64,000 nt of DNA from Paracoccus sp. SMMA_5_TC. Lineage in GTDB: Bacteria > Pseudomonadota > Alphaproteobacteria > Rhodobacterales > Rhodobacteraceae. A model generated the notes under the pieces. It had not been told where the DNA came from and ran no database searches. It worked only from the letters and a program-made list of their open reading frames with translations. Made by a program: the position numbers and the translations under genes. The number at the start of each line of letters is the position of its first letter. The first letter of the stretch is position 1. The stretch covers positions 496,001-560,000 of the forward strand of contig NZ_CP102355.1 of the NCBI RefSeq assembly GCF_009696685.2, in the 5' to 3' direction. This document shows, piece by piece, positions 12,061 to 20,498 of the stretch.

Positions 12061-12982
12061 CCGCCAGATCCGCTGCCGCCTCGGGATCCGTCATGGCTTC
12101 GGGCATGATTGCGGCCGGAGCCTCGTCCAATGCGCATTGGCTGGCGTCAAGGCGCCGTTCGGCCTCTTCGGCCTGAGGGGAGTAGGGAAAGCGGGCCAGG
12201 ATTTCCTGAAGATAATAGCATCCCTCGGCCGGGCCGCCACGCGCAGCCATGGCGCGCGCCAGACCCAGCAGCGCATCCGGGGCATGGGTGCCGTCGGGAT
12301 CGGCGGCAAAGCTGTCCAGCCAGGCCAGCCCCGCCCCCTGCAGATCACCCGCCGAATCCAGCGCCGCACCGCGCAGGAACATTGCCTGCGCCGTCAGCGC
12401 ACCACCGGCATGGGTCTGGGCAACGGCCTGGAAGAGTTCGGCAGCGCGGCGAAAGTCACCTTGACCGAGCACCTCCCGGGCCCGGTCGAAATCGGCCTGT
12501 TCCGCGGCAGTCGCGACCCCGGCCACGGGGGATTGGGATTTCTGCAAAGCACCCTGCCGGTCGGGCGCAGGTGCCGGGGCGCCGCCACCCTGCTCGCCCA
12601 GGGGCGGGGTGGTCAGGCTGCCCAGATCGCAGCCCTCCTCCATCTCGCACAGGCGGAACTCGATGTCGCCGATGCGCGTGGTGCCATCCTTCACGATCCT
12701 GTCGATGCGGTTCTGCAACTGTTCGGTCTGCCCGGTCAGGGCGGCCAAGCGCGCCTCCATCGCATTCATGCGGTCGATGGCACTGTCGCCCCCGGCCGCG
12801 GCAAAACCGGCCGGCCCCGAGGCCACCAATTCGCCGCGCAGCGCCTGCAGATCGGCCGAAAGCCGCGCCAGTTCCCCGCGAATGTCTGCCAGGGTCTGCG
12901 CCTTGTCCTGCGCCAGCGCCGGCAGCGCCGGCAGCGCCAGGACTGCCGACAGCAGCAGGCCGCGAAACGCCGCCCGCGCCAT
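12050..12982 (-). CDS. cpoB: Tol-Pal cell division coordinator CpoB (YbgF)
   Basis: This 310-residue periplasmic protein begins with a cleavable signal peptide (LLLSAVLALPALPALA, then QDKAQ). A coiled-coil segment lies at about residues 25-110, and C-terminal TPR-like repeats follow (AEQADFDRAREVLGQGDFRRAA, QAMFLRGAAL, DALLGLARAMAA). In E. coli the homolog links peptidoglycan synthesis by PBP1B to Tol-driven outer-membrane constriction. I chose the ATG at 12982 because it starts the signal peptide and shares one base with the pal stop (TGATG). Two Cys pairs in the linker and TPR region are visible. Confidence 0.9.
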   Translation of the reverse strand: MARAAFRGLLLSAVLALPALPALAQDKAQTLADIRGELARLSADLQALRGELVASGPAGFAAAGGDSAIDRMNAMEARLAALTGQTEQLQNRIDRIVKDGTTRIGDIEFRLCEMEEGCDLGSLTTPPLGEQGGGAPAPAPDRQGALQKSQSPVAGVATAAEQADFDRAREVLGQGDFRRAAELFQAVAQTHAGGALTAQAMFLRGAALDSAGDLQGAGLAWLDSFAADPDGTHAPDALLGLARAMAARGGPAEGCYYLQEILARFPYSPQAEEAERRLDASQCALDEAPAAIMPEAMTDPEAAADLADGG

Positions 12983-13491
12983 CACATCCCCGCCCCGGGG
13001 CTGACCACCGTCACCGCGCGGCGGTTCTTGGTAAAGCATTCCTCGGTCGAACAGATCGCCAGCGGCCGCTCCTTGCCATAGCTGACGGTGCGCAGCCGCC
13101 CGGGCTGGACGCCTTGCGAAATCAGATATTCCTGCACCGAATTGGCGCGTCGCGCGCCCAGCGCCAGGTTGTATTCACGCGTGCCCTGTTCGTCGGCATG
13201 ACCTTCGATCAGCGCGCTGAAGCCGGCATTCTGCCGCAGCCAACCCGCCTGATTGGCCAGGATCAGCCGCGCCTCGGGGGTCAGGGTCGATTGATCCAGC
13301 GGGAACAGCACCGTATCGCCGATACTGGTGCGGAAATATTCGGCACTGCCGGGCAGGACAGAACTGCCCACGCCCGCCGGTCCGCCGGCGCCGGCATAGG
13401 GATCCTGGATCTGCACATTCTGCGCCGGCCGGGCGCAGGCCGCCAGCACCAGCAAGGCCGCAATGGCGGAAAGTTTGACGATTGGTTTCAT
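12982..13491 (-). CDS. pal: Peptidoglycan-associated lipoprotein Pal
   Basis: This outer-membrane lipoprotein of about 169 residues anchors the outer membrane to peptidoglycan as part of Tol-Pal. It has a short lipoprotein signal peptide with lipobox LAAC (Cys19), a flexible stretch, and an OmpA-like domain with the peptidoglycan-binding core (EGHADEQGTREYNLALGARRA and TVSYGKERPL). I prefer the ATG at 13491, which has AGGA just upstream and gives a typical signal peptide; an in-frame ATG at 13503 would add four residues. A 22-base gap separates it from tolB upstream. Confidence 0.94.
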   Translation of the reverse strand: MKPIVKLSAIAALLVLAACARPAQNVQIQDPYAGAGGPAGVGSSVLPGSAEYFRTSIGDTVLFPLDQSTLTPEARLILANQAGWLRQNAGFSALIEGHADEQGTREYNLALGARRANSVQEYLISQGVQPGRLRTVSYGKERPLAICSTEECFTKNRRAVTVVSPGAGM

Positions 13492-13513
13492 GATCCTGTC
13501 CATCTCGTGCGCC

Positions 13514-14842
13514 TTAGGGCAGCAGCGGACCCCAATCGGGGTCCGAAGCCGCGCCGCTGATCTCGACCGGGCGCATGTTGCGCCCGGTGATATCCACCGA
13601 ATGAAGCCGCGGCTGGCCGTTGCCGCCGGGGGTCACGCGCGTGAACATCACAACGCGCCCATTGGGGGCCCAGGTCGGGCCTTCGTCAAGGAACGATTCC
13701 GTCAGCATTTTTTCTTCGGACCCGTCGGTGCGCATCACCCCGATGTGGAACTTGCCCCCCACCTGCCGGGTAAAGGCGATCATGTCGCCCCGCGGAGACC
13801 AGACCGGCGTGCCATAGCGCCCCTCGCCAAAGCTGATGCGGCGCGGCTCGCCGCCATTGGCGCCCATGATGTAAAGCTGGGGCGACCCCGAACGGTCGCT
13901 TTCGAACACGATCTGGCTGCCATCGGGGCTGAAGCTGGGCGAGGTCTCGATCGAGGGGGCATTGGTCAGCGCCCGCTGCGCACCCGAAGCGGCGTCCATC
14001 TGATAGATGTCGGTATTGCCGTTCTGTTCCAGCGAATAGACGATCCAGCGCCCGTCCGGAGAAAAGCGCGGCGAAAAGCTCATCGTGCCCTGCTGACCCG
14101 ATCCCAGCGGCCGGCTGGCCAGGGTATTGACATCCATCAGCATCGCCTGGGGAAAGCCGGTGGCATAGCTGGTGTAAAGCAGCTTGGAACCATCCGGCGA
14201 AAAACGCGGCTTCAGCACCAGCGCCGAATCGTCGGTCAGCCATTTCACATTGGCGCCGTCATAATCCATGATGCCGATGCGCTTGCGCCGCGCGTCCTTG
14301 GGCCCGCTTTCCTGCACGAAGGCCACGCGGCTGTCGAAATAGGGGCCTTCGCCGGTCAGCCGGGCATAGACCTGATCGGCCGCCTTGTGCGCCGCGCGCC
14401 GCCAGTTGCCGGTGCCGGCATCGAACTGCATGCCGTCGCCCAGCGGCTGGCCGGCAAAGACGTCGAACAGGCGGAACTTGACGATGACCTTGCCGCCCTC
14501 GACCCGGACGGCGCCGGTAATCAACGCCTGGGCATTGATCGCCTTCCAGTCCTCGTAGCTGACGGGAGTGTCGAAGCTGTCGGGACGCGCGATATGGGCG
14601 CTGGCAGGTATTTCGCGGAACAGGCCGGTGCCGGTCAGGTCGGCCGCAATCAGCTGCTGCACCTTTGCCAGATACTCGCCGGCGCCGCCTTCGTCGTGAA
14701 AGGCGGCGATGGCAAAAGGCATCGGCTCGATCACGCCATTGGTGATCTCGATCCGCAGCGGACCGTCCTGCGCCGCCACCGGCGCCACAAGCCCCAGCCC
14801 AGCAAGGGCCATGACCGAGGTCAGAAGAAGTCTACGCAACAT
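13514..14842 (-). CDS. tolB: Tol-Pal periplasmic beta-propeller TolB
   Basis: This 442-residue periplasmic protein has a signal peptide ending at about residue 24 (VAPVAAQDG), an N-terminal alpha/beta domain, and a six-bladed propeller made of repeats of the FSPDG type ([41 protein letters not shown]). It binds Pal, and its released N-terminus contacts TolA. Length and domain order are standard. It lies 57 bases downstream of tolA on the same strand. Confidence 0.97.
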   Translation of the reverse strand: MLRRLLLTSVMALAGLGLVAPVAAQDGPLRIEITNGVIEPMPFAIAAFHDEGGAGEYLAKVQQLIAADLTGTGLFREIPASAHIARPDSFDTPVSYEDWKAINAQALITGAVRVEGGKVIVKFRLFDVFAGQPLGDGMQFDAGTGNWRRAAHKAADQVYARLTGEGPYFDSRVAFVQESGPKDARRKRIGIMDYDGANVKWLTDDSALVLKPRFSPDGSKLLYTSYATGFPQAMLMDVNTLASRPLGSGQQGTMSFSPRFSPDGRWIVYSLEQNGNTDIYQMDAASGAQRALTNAPSIETSPSFSPDGSQIVFESDRSGSPQLYIMGANGGEPRRISFGEGRYGTPVWSPRGDMIAFTRQVGGKFHIGVMRTDGSEEKMLTESFLDEGPTWAPNGRVVMFTRVTPGGNGQPRLHSVDITGRNMRPVEISGAASDPDWGPLLP

Positions 14843-14899
14843 GAATCGCCCTCGTAAGGTCTGGTTGCAGGATAATGTCTGAAATGCGCGGATGCCATG

Positions 14900-16402
14900 T
14901 CACTTCACCCGCGCGGTGCCGCTGGCGTTGAAGTCGATGATCACGTCCTTCCAGCGGTTGTATTTCTCGACCGGCAGCCGATAGCCGCCGCGCTCGCACA
15001 TCAGGATCGCGCGGCGCGCGGCCTCATAAGCCTGTTTCGCCGCCGCCTCCGAGCCGCCGTCATGGCCGATCATGCGCAGCGAGCCCTTTTCCACAGTGCC
15101 GTCGCGCGCCATCGAGAAGCGCACCGAGACCGTGGTGCGGCTGGCCTCGGTCGACAGCGAGCCGCGGTTCCAGCATTGCTCGACCGCCACCCGGAAGCCG
15201 TCCTTTTCGCCCTGCGACAGCGGCGGCCCGTCAACGGCGCCCCCGCCCCCGCCGCTGGCGCCGGCACCCTGCTCGGCCTGATCGGCCTGGGCCTTGGCCA
15301 GGGCGGCCTTGCGCTCGGCCTCGGCGCGACGCTCGGCCTCGGCACGTTCCCGGGCCTCGGCGGCCTTTTTCTCGGCGGCGGCCTTTTCGGCTGCGGCTTT
15401 CTCCGCTGCCGCCTTTTCGGCTGCGGCTTTCGCGGCAGCAGCCTTTTCGGCGGCGGCCTTTTCGGCGGCTGCTTTTTCTGCGGCAGCCTTTTCCGCCGCC
15501 GCCTTCTCGGCCTCGGCGCGACGCTCGGCCTCGGCACGGCGCTCGGCGGCAGCCTTCTGTTGCGCGGCCTGTTCGCGGGCTGCCTGTTCGGCGGCGGCCT
15601 TCTGCTCTGACTCGCGCCGGGCGCGGGCGGCGGCGGCATCGGCGGCGCGCGCCGCTTCTGCCTCGGCCTGGCGACGGGCGGCCTCGCGGCGTTCTTCCTG
15701 GGCGCGGGCCTCGGCCTGGCGGCGGGCGGCGGCGTCCTGGGCCTGGCGGGCAGCGGTCTCTGCGGCTGCAGCCTCGGCCTGCTCGCGCGCCAGCAGTTCC
15801 TGACGCTGACGCGCGGCCTCGGCCGCGGCGCGGCGGGCCTGCACCGCCTCGGCCAGGCCATCCGGGCGCCCGACCGGCCGGCTGGAGGCCAGCGGCGCCA
15901 GTGCCGAACGCTGCGCGATCGGGGCCGGGCTGCGCGCCGGGTCAGGCCGGTCGCCGGGCTGCGGCAGCGCGGCGACATCGACCGATTCTGCCGGTGCAGC
16001 CGGTTGCTGCGTGCGGCTGAGCACCGCGACCGGACGGTCGGCCCTGGCAAGATCGGACAGGTCGGGGCGGCTTTCCGGCCGCGCCGCGGGCACGGCAAGT
16101 TCCGCCGCATCGCCCGCGGTGGCGGGGGCGCCGACCCCTTGCGGCGCGCCGGCGCGATCCTCGACCGCGGGCGGGCGCGGCTGGGCGGGCGTGCTGGCGG
16201 CTTCGTCGGCCAGAGGACCATGTCCCGCAGCGGCGGCGGCCAGCGACTGGAACTCGGCCTCGGACATGGTGGCGACCTCGGCCATGCGCACCGCTTCCAG
16301 CGGCTGGGGCCGGAACAGCGCCCCGCCGACCAGCGCCGCCCCGATCAGGCCGGCATGGGCGACACCCGACACCCAGTATCCGATGCGATCGGCGCGATCC
16401 AT
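14900..16402 (-). CDS. tolA: Tol-Pal energy-transducing protein TolA
   Basis: This 500-residue inner-membrane protein spans the periplasm and passes proton-motive force from TolQR to TolB/Pal. It has one N-terminal membrane helix (about 10-30), a long Ala/Glu/Lys/Arg-rich helical rod (about 185-370) containing a run of AAAEK pentapeptides, a Gly-rich hinge (GASGGGGGAV), and a globular C-terminal domain (400-500). That domain carries Cys410 and Cys469, a likely disulfide. It is coupled within tolQRA: the tolR stop lies three bases before its ATG. The low-complexity rod is expected to vary in length between strains. Confidence 0.93.
   Translation of the reverse strand: MDRADRIGYWVSGVAHAGLIGAALVGGALFRPQPLEAVRMAEVATMSEAEFQSLAAAAAGHGPLADEAASTPAQPRPPAVEDRAGAPQGVGAPATAGDAAELAVPAARPESRPDLSDLARADRPVAVLSRTQQPAAPAESVDVAALPQPGDRPDPARSPAPIAQRSALAPLASSRPVGRPDGLAEAVQARRAAAEAARQRQELLAREQAEAAAAETAARQAQDAAARRQAEARAQEERREAARRQAEAEAARAADAAAARARRESEQKAAAEQAAREQAAQQKAAAERRAEAERRAEAEKAAAEKAAAEKAAAEKAAAEKAAAAKAAAEKAAAEKAAAEKAAAEKKAAEARERAEAERRAEAERKAALAKAQADQAEQGAGASGGGGGAVDGPPLSQGEKDGFRVAVEQCWNRGSLSTEASRTTVSVRFSMARDGTVEKGSLRMIGHDGGSEAAAKQAYEAARRAILMCERGGYRLPVEKYNRWKDVIIDFNASGTARVK
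15368..15507. repeat. In-frame 15-base tandem repeat in tolA
   Basis: About nine near-identical 15-base units encode the pentapeptide AAAEK over TolA residues 300-345, with one unit altered to AAAAK. Unit length is a multiple of three and synonymous codons vary between units. Expansion or contraction would change the reach of the periplasmic rod without breaking the frame. Confidence 0.85.
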
Positions 16403-16405
16403 GGT

Positions 16406-16879
16406 CTAGCCACCCGATGCCGCGTCCATGCGCGGTCCGCCGGCATCGGTCACCAGCACGATATTGTTGAAGCCGGCCGCGTTCAGCGCCCCCATCACCT
16501 GCATGATCCGCGCATAGGGGATGGAACCATCGGCGCGCAGATAGATCTTGTCGCTTTGTCGTTCGGCCGCCACCGCGCGCAGGCGGGGGATCAGCTGATC
16601 CTCGGGCACCTCGGTGGTCATGACCAGGATCGGGCCTTCGGGGGTGACGGAAACGGCCAGCGGCTCTTCGGGTTCGGCCGGCACCGATTGCGCCGCCGTC
16701 TTGGGCAGTTCCAGCGGCACCCCCACCGTCAGCAGCGGCGCCGCCACCATGAAGATGATCAGCAGCACCAGCATCACATCCACGAAGGGGGTGACGTTGA
16801 TTTCGGCCATCGGCTGGCTGCGCGCCCGCCCTCGGCCCCGGCCGCGGCCCGCACCGCACCTGATCACACCCGCGCCCAT
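16406..16879 (-). CDS. tolR: Tol-Pal proton-channel subunit TolR
   Basis: This 157-residue ExbD/TolR protein has one membrane helix (VMLVLLIIFMVAAPLLTVGV) carrying the conserved Asp in NVTPFVDVMLVLL that takes part in proton flow, followed by a periplasmic domain (SDKIYLRADGSIPYARIMQVM). It works with TolQ to energise TolA. The cytoplasmic N-terminus is unusual in being Arg/Gly-rich (GRGRGRGRARSQ) ahead of the MAEINVTPF motif; a start at the internal Met is a possible alternative. Its ATG directly abuts the tolQ stop. Confidence 0.94.
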   Translation of the reverse strand: MGAGVIRCGAGRGRGRGRARSQPMAEINVTPFVDVMLVLLIIFMVAAPLLTVGVPLELPKTAAQSVPAEPEEPLAVSVTPEGPILVMTTEVPEDQLIPRLRAVAAERQSDKIYLRADGSIPYARIMQVMGALNAAGFNNIVLVTDAGGPRMDAASGG

Positions 16880-17575
<696 letters not shown>

Positions 17576-17665
17576 GAATTCTGGCCTGTCCTTTGGGCCG
17601 CTGGGGCGCGGCTTCTGCCAGCGGGCACTAGCAGATGCGGCGGTCGGGACAAAGACCCGGCGCCG

Positions 17666-18058
17666 TCAATTATCCGTCAGCAGGGCCGCAGACACCCCTG
17701 CGGGGATGCGCGCGGGTCGCCCCCCGGCGCCGACGCAGGCCACGGTGACGCGCGCCGAAAACAGCAGATCGTCCCCGCGCAGAACCTGCTGATCCAGCAC
17801 CAGCCGCGCTGCCGTGTGCTGATGCAGCACCGACCGCACCGTCAGCGCGTCGTCGAAACGGGCGGGCGACAGATAGTCGGCCTCGACCCGGCGCACGGCA
17901 AAGACCAGGCCGTCGCGTTGCATGGCCAGCTGGTCGACACCGCATTCGCGCAACCATTCCGAACGGGCACGTTCGATGAACTTCAGATAGTTGGCATAAT
18001 AGACGATGCCGGCCAGGTCGGTGTCCTCGTAATAGACGCGCAGGGAAAAGCGGTGCAT
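17666..18058 (-). CDS. ybgC: Tol-Pal-associated acyl-CoA thioesterase YbgC
   Basis: This hotdog thioesterase of about 130 residues carries the YbgC signature RVYYEDTDLAGIVYYANYLKFIERARSE split over residues 7-34, including the catalytic Asp. Homologs hydrolyse short-chain acyl-CoA or act in phospholipid metabolism at the inner membrane, and ybgC is normally the first gene of the tol operon. I set the start at the ATG at 18058 because a strong ribosome binding site (AAGGGGGC) lies just upstream of it. An earlier ATG at 18073 overlaps the upstream stop (ATGA) but has no such site. Confidence 0.9.
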   Translation of the reverse strand: MHRFSLRVYYEDTDLAGIVYYANYLKFIERARSEWLRECGVDQLAMQRDGLVFAVRRVEADYLSPARFDDALTVRSVLHQHTAARLVLDQQVLRGDDLLFSARVTVACVGAGGRPARIPAGVSAALLTDN

Positions 18059-18069
18059 CCTTGCCCCCT

Positions 18070-18663
18070 TCATGCTGGCAGGCGTGCCGCCAGGCGCAGC
18101 GCATGCGACGGATCGCGCGCTACGGCCGGCAGGATCGGGTCATAGGCGGCGCGGATGATCTGCGCCAGCCGCAGCGATGGCGTCACGTCGCGGGCAAAGG
18201 TCAGCATGGCGCGCACCGCCAGCGTCTCGGCCAGCTGGCCCGGATGCGCCCCGGCCAGCGCGCCCCCCATGTTGACCAGGGTGATGCAGGCCCGGATCGC
18301 GCCGTCGGCGTCAAAGCGGAACAGCCGGTATTGATCGGCCGAACCCGCCGCCAGCCGCCGGGCCAGGCCCGGTTGCCCGGTCAGCCGGTCGAAGTCGGGC
18401 AGGCCCGACAATTCGTCCCAGTCGCGCACGAAAAAGCTCAGCATGTTGGCGCCCATTTCCGGGTCGGTCTCGGTCAGCGGATGGCCGGCATGGGCCAGCA
18501 CCGCCCCGGTCGCCTGCCGGAACACCGCCAGGCTTTCGTCGGCCAGGCCGAAGATCACCGGCGCCACTGGCCGGCCCCAGCGCGCGCACAGATACCGGCC
18601 GTCGCGGGTGAACAGCGCCGCGATGTCGTCGGGATCGGTCTGCGGCACTGCGGGCATCGGCAT
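18070..18663 (-). CDS. Conserved-looking protein of unknown function upstream of ybgC
   Basis: I do not recognise this 197-residue soluble protein. It has no signal peptide or membrane helix. Visible features are an N-terminal DDIAALFTRDGRYLCARWGRP segment split over residues 12-31, an Asp-rich middle (FVRDWDELSGLPDFDRL), and a C-terminal helical half. Codon use matches the neighbours. Its TGA lies 11 bases before the preferred ybgC start, so it probably heads the tol operon transcript. It may therefore have an envelope or lipid link, but that is only context. The nearest upstream gene is scoB, 51 bases away on the same strand. Confidence 0.75.
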   Translation of the reverse strand: MPMPAVPQTDPDDIAALFTRDGRYLCARWGRPVAPVIFGLADESLAVFRQATGAVLAHAGHPLTETDPEMGANMLSFFVRDWDELSGLPDFDRLTGQPGLARRLAAGSADQYRLFRFDADGAIRACITLVNMGGALAGAHPGQLAETLAVRAMLTFARDVTPSLRLAQIIRAAYDPILPAVARDPSHALRLAARLPA

Positions 18664-18714
18664 CCTTGCTGAAGGCGGCCGGGGCGGCAGCGATCGCGCC
18701 CCGGCCGGTGTCGT

Positions 18715-19347
18715 TCAATCGACGATCGTCGCCTCGGTCGCGGCGCGCAGCTCGGCTTCGGTCACGCCATCGGCAAGCTCGACGATCTTCAGCCCGCCGG
18801 GCACCACGTCCAGAACCCCGAGGTTGGTGATGATGCGGTTCACCACCTTCTGCCCGGTCAGCGGCAAGGTGCATTCGCGCAGCACCTTGGATTCGCCGGC
18901 CTTGTTGGTGTGATCCATCACCACCACCACCCGGCCGACGCCGGCGACCAGATCCATGGCGCCGCCCATGCCCTTGACCAGCTTGCCCGGGATCATCCAG
19001 TTGGCCAGATCGCCGTTTTCGGCCACCTCCATCGCGCCCAGGATCGCCATGGCGATCTTGCCGCCGCGGATCATGGCGAAGCTTTCGGCGCTGTCGAAAT
19101 AGGCGGTCTGCGGCAGTTCAGTGATCGTCTGCTTGCCGGCGTTGATCAGGTCGGGATCCTCTTCGCCTTCATAAGGGAAGGGGCCGATGCCCAGCATGCC
19201 GTTTTCCGATTGCAGCGTGACCTCGACCCCCTCGGGGATATAGTTGGCCACCAGCGTCGGAATACCGATGCCCAGGTTCACATACCAGCCGTCCTGCAAT
19301 TCCCGCGCGGCCCGGGCCGCCATCTGGTTCCGATCCCAACCGGCCAT
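18715..19347 (-). CDS. scoB: 3-oxoacid CoA-transferase subunit B
   Basis: This 210-residue beta subunit moves CoA from succinyl-CoA to acetoacetate or another 3-oxoacid, feeding ketone bodies or beta-ketoadipate into central metabolism. The active-site Glu48 sits in the typical SENGMLGIGPFP motif. The ATG at 19347 shares a base with the scoA stop (TGATG), so the two subunits are translationally coupled. The exact substrate (acetoacetate or 3-oxoadipate) is not decided by sequence. No PHB or protocatechuate gene is adjacent. Confidence 0.93.
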   Translation of the reverse strand: MAGWDRNQMAARAARELQDGWYVNLGIGIPTLVANYIPEGVEVTLQSENGMLGIGPFPYEGEEDPDLINAGKQTITELPQTAYFDSAESFAMIRGGKIAMAILGAMEVAENGDLANWMIPGKLVKGMGGAMDLVAGVGRVVVVMDHTNKAGESKVLRECTLPLTGQKVVNRIITNLGVLDVVPGGLKIVELADGVTEAELRAATEATIVD

Positions 19348-20051
19348 CACGCGGTCTCCTTCTTGCGGGTGGTGCGCTGTTCGATGCGTTTTTCGTGCTG
19401 GCCCTGGACCAGGCGATGCACATAGATGCCCGGCAGGTGGATGCTGTCGGGATCAAGGCTGCCCGTGGGCACGATTTCCTCGACTTCGCAGACGCAGACG
19501 CGGCCGCATTTCGCCGCCGGCACGTTGAAGTTGCGCGCGGTCTTGCGAAAGATCACGTTGCCCGATTCATCGGCCTTCCAGCCCTTGATGATCGACAGAT
19601 CCGCAAAGATGCCGCGTTCGAGGATATAGGTCTGGCCGTCGAATTCCTTGTGTTCCTTGCCCTCGGCGATGACGGTGCCGACACCGGTGCGCGTGTAGAA
19701 GCCGGGAATTCCCGCGCCGCCCGCGCGCATGCGCTCGGCCAGCGTGCCCTGGGGATTGAATTCCAGTTCCAGCTCGCCCGACAGATACTGGCGCATGAAT
19801 TCCGCGTTCTCGCCCACATAGGAGGAGATCATCTTGCGGATCTGGCGCGAATCCAGCAGCTTGCCCAAGCCGAAGCCATCGACGCCGCAGTTGTTGCTGG
19901 CGATGGTCAGGTCGCGGGTGCCCGCCTTGAGGATCGCGTCGATCAGCAGCTCGGGAATGCCGCACAGCCCGAAGCCCCCGGCCGCGATCAACATTCCGTC
20001 ATGCAACAGGCCGTCCAGCGCGGCATCCGCGCTCGCATAGACCTTTTTCAT
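19347..20051 (-). CDS. scoA: 3-oxoacid CoA-transferase subunit A
   Basis: This 234-residue alpha subunit has the CoA-transferase family motifs [21 protein letters not shown] (residues 14-34) and [15 protein letters not shown]. It pairs with the adjacent beta subunit. The start at 20051 is supported by a strong GGAGGG ribosome binding site seven bases upstream and by family length. The 84-base divergent gap to the DUF488 gene contains a GTTGAC/GTCAAC inverted repeat with a 31-base spacer, a weak candidate operator. Confidence 0.94.
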   Translation of the reverse strand: MKKVYASADAALDGLLHDGMLIAAGGFGLCGIPELLIDAILKAGTRDLTIASNNCGVDGFGLGKLLDSRQIRKMISSYVGENAEFMRQYLSGELELEFNPQGTLAERMRAGGAGIPGFYTRTGVGTVIAEGKEHKEFDGQTYILERGIFADLSIIKGWKADESGNVIFRKTARNFNVPAAKCGRVCVCEVEEIVPTGSLDPDSIHLPGIYVHRLVQGQHEKRIEQRTTRKKETA

Positions 20052-20135
20052 CCGTCCCTCCACAGTTGACGGCATTGTTTTGGCCAGTTTCCAACCCCAA
20101 GTCAACGAAAGTGCAAGCCGGCACCGAGGGCTGCG

Positions 20136-20498
20136 ATGTTCCCGATCACGCTGCGCCGCGTCTACGATCCCCCGCTTGCCGGCGAGGGCCGCGCCGTCCT
20201 GGTCGACCGGCTGTGGCCGCGCGGCATCCGCAAGGCCGAACTGGCCGATGCGCTGTGGCTGAAAGAGGTTGCACCCTCGACCGGGCTGCGGGTGTGGTTT
20301 CACCACAACCCGGACCAGTGGGCAGAGTTCAAGCGTCGTTACCGGACGGAACTGGAGGTCGATCCCGCACCCTTGACGCGGCTGCGCCAGCTGGCCCAGA
20401 CCGGGCCGCTGACGTTGCTATATGCCTCGCGCGACCGCGAACAGAACCACGCGCAGGTGCTGCGCGATCTGTTGCAGGGCGCCGCCCCCCGGGCCTAG
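20136..20498 (+). CDS. DUF488-family protein (YeaO-like)
   Basis: This 120-residue protein matches the DUF488/YeaO pattern: [23 protein letters not shown] over residues 8-30, then [25 protein letters not shown], and a final [21 protein letters not shown]. The biochemical role of this family is not established as far as I know. It is monocistronic and divergent from scoAB. Its TAG stop overlaps the TAG of the convergent topA in a shared CTAG. Confidence 0.85.
   Translation: MFPITLRRVYDPPLAGEGRAVLVDRLWPRGIRKAELADALWLKEVAPSTGLRVWFHHNPDQWAEFKRRYRTELEVDPAPLTRLRQLAQTGPLTLLYASRDREQNHAQVLRDLLQGAAPRA

Noticed and set aside
15294..15600. A CRISPR-like or satellite array in the tolA region
   Set aside because: Units are 15 bases, in frame and without spacers; they encode the TolA rod.
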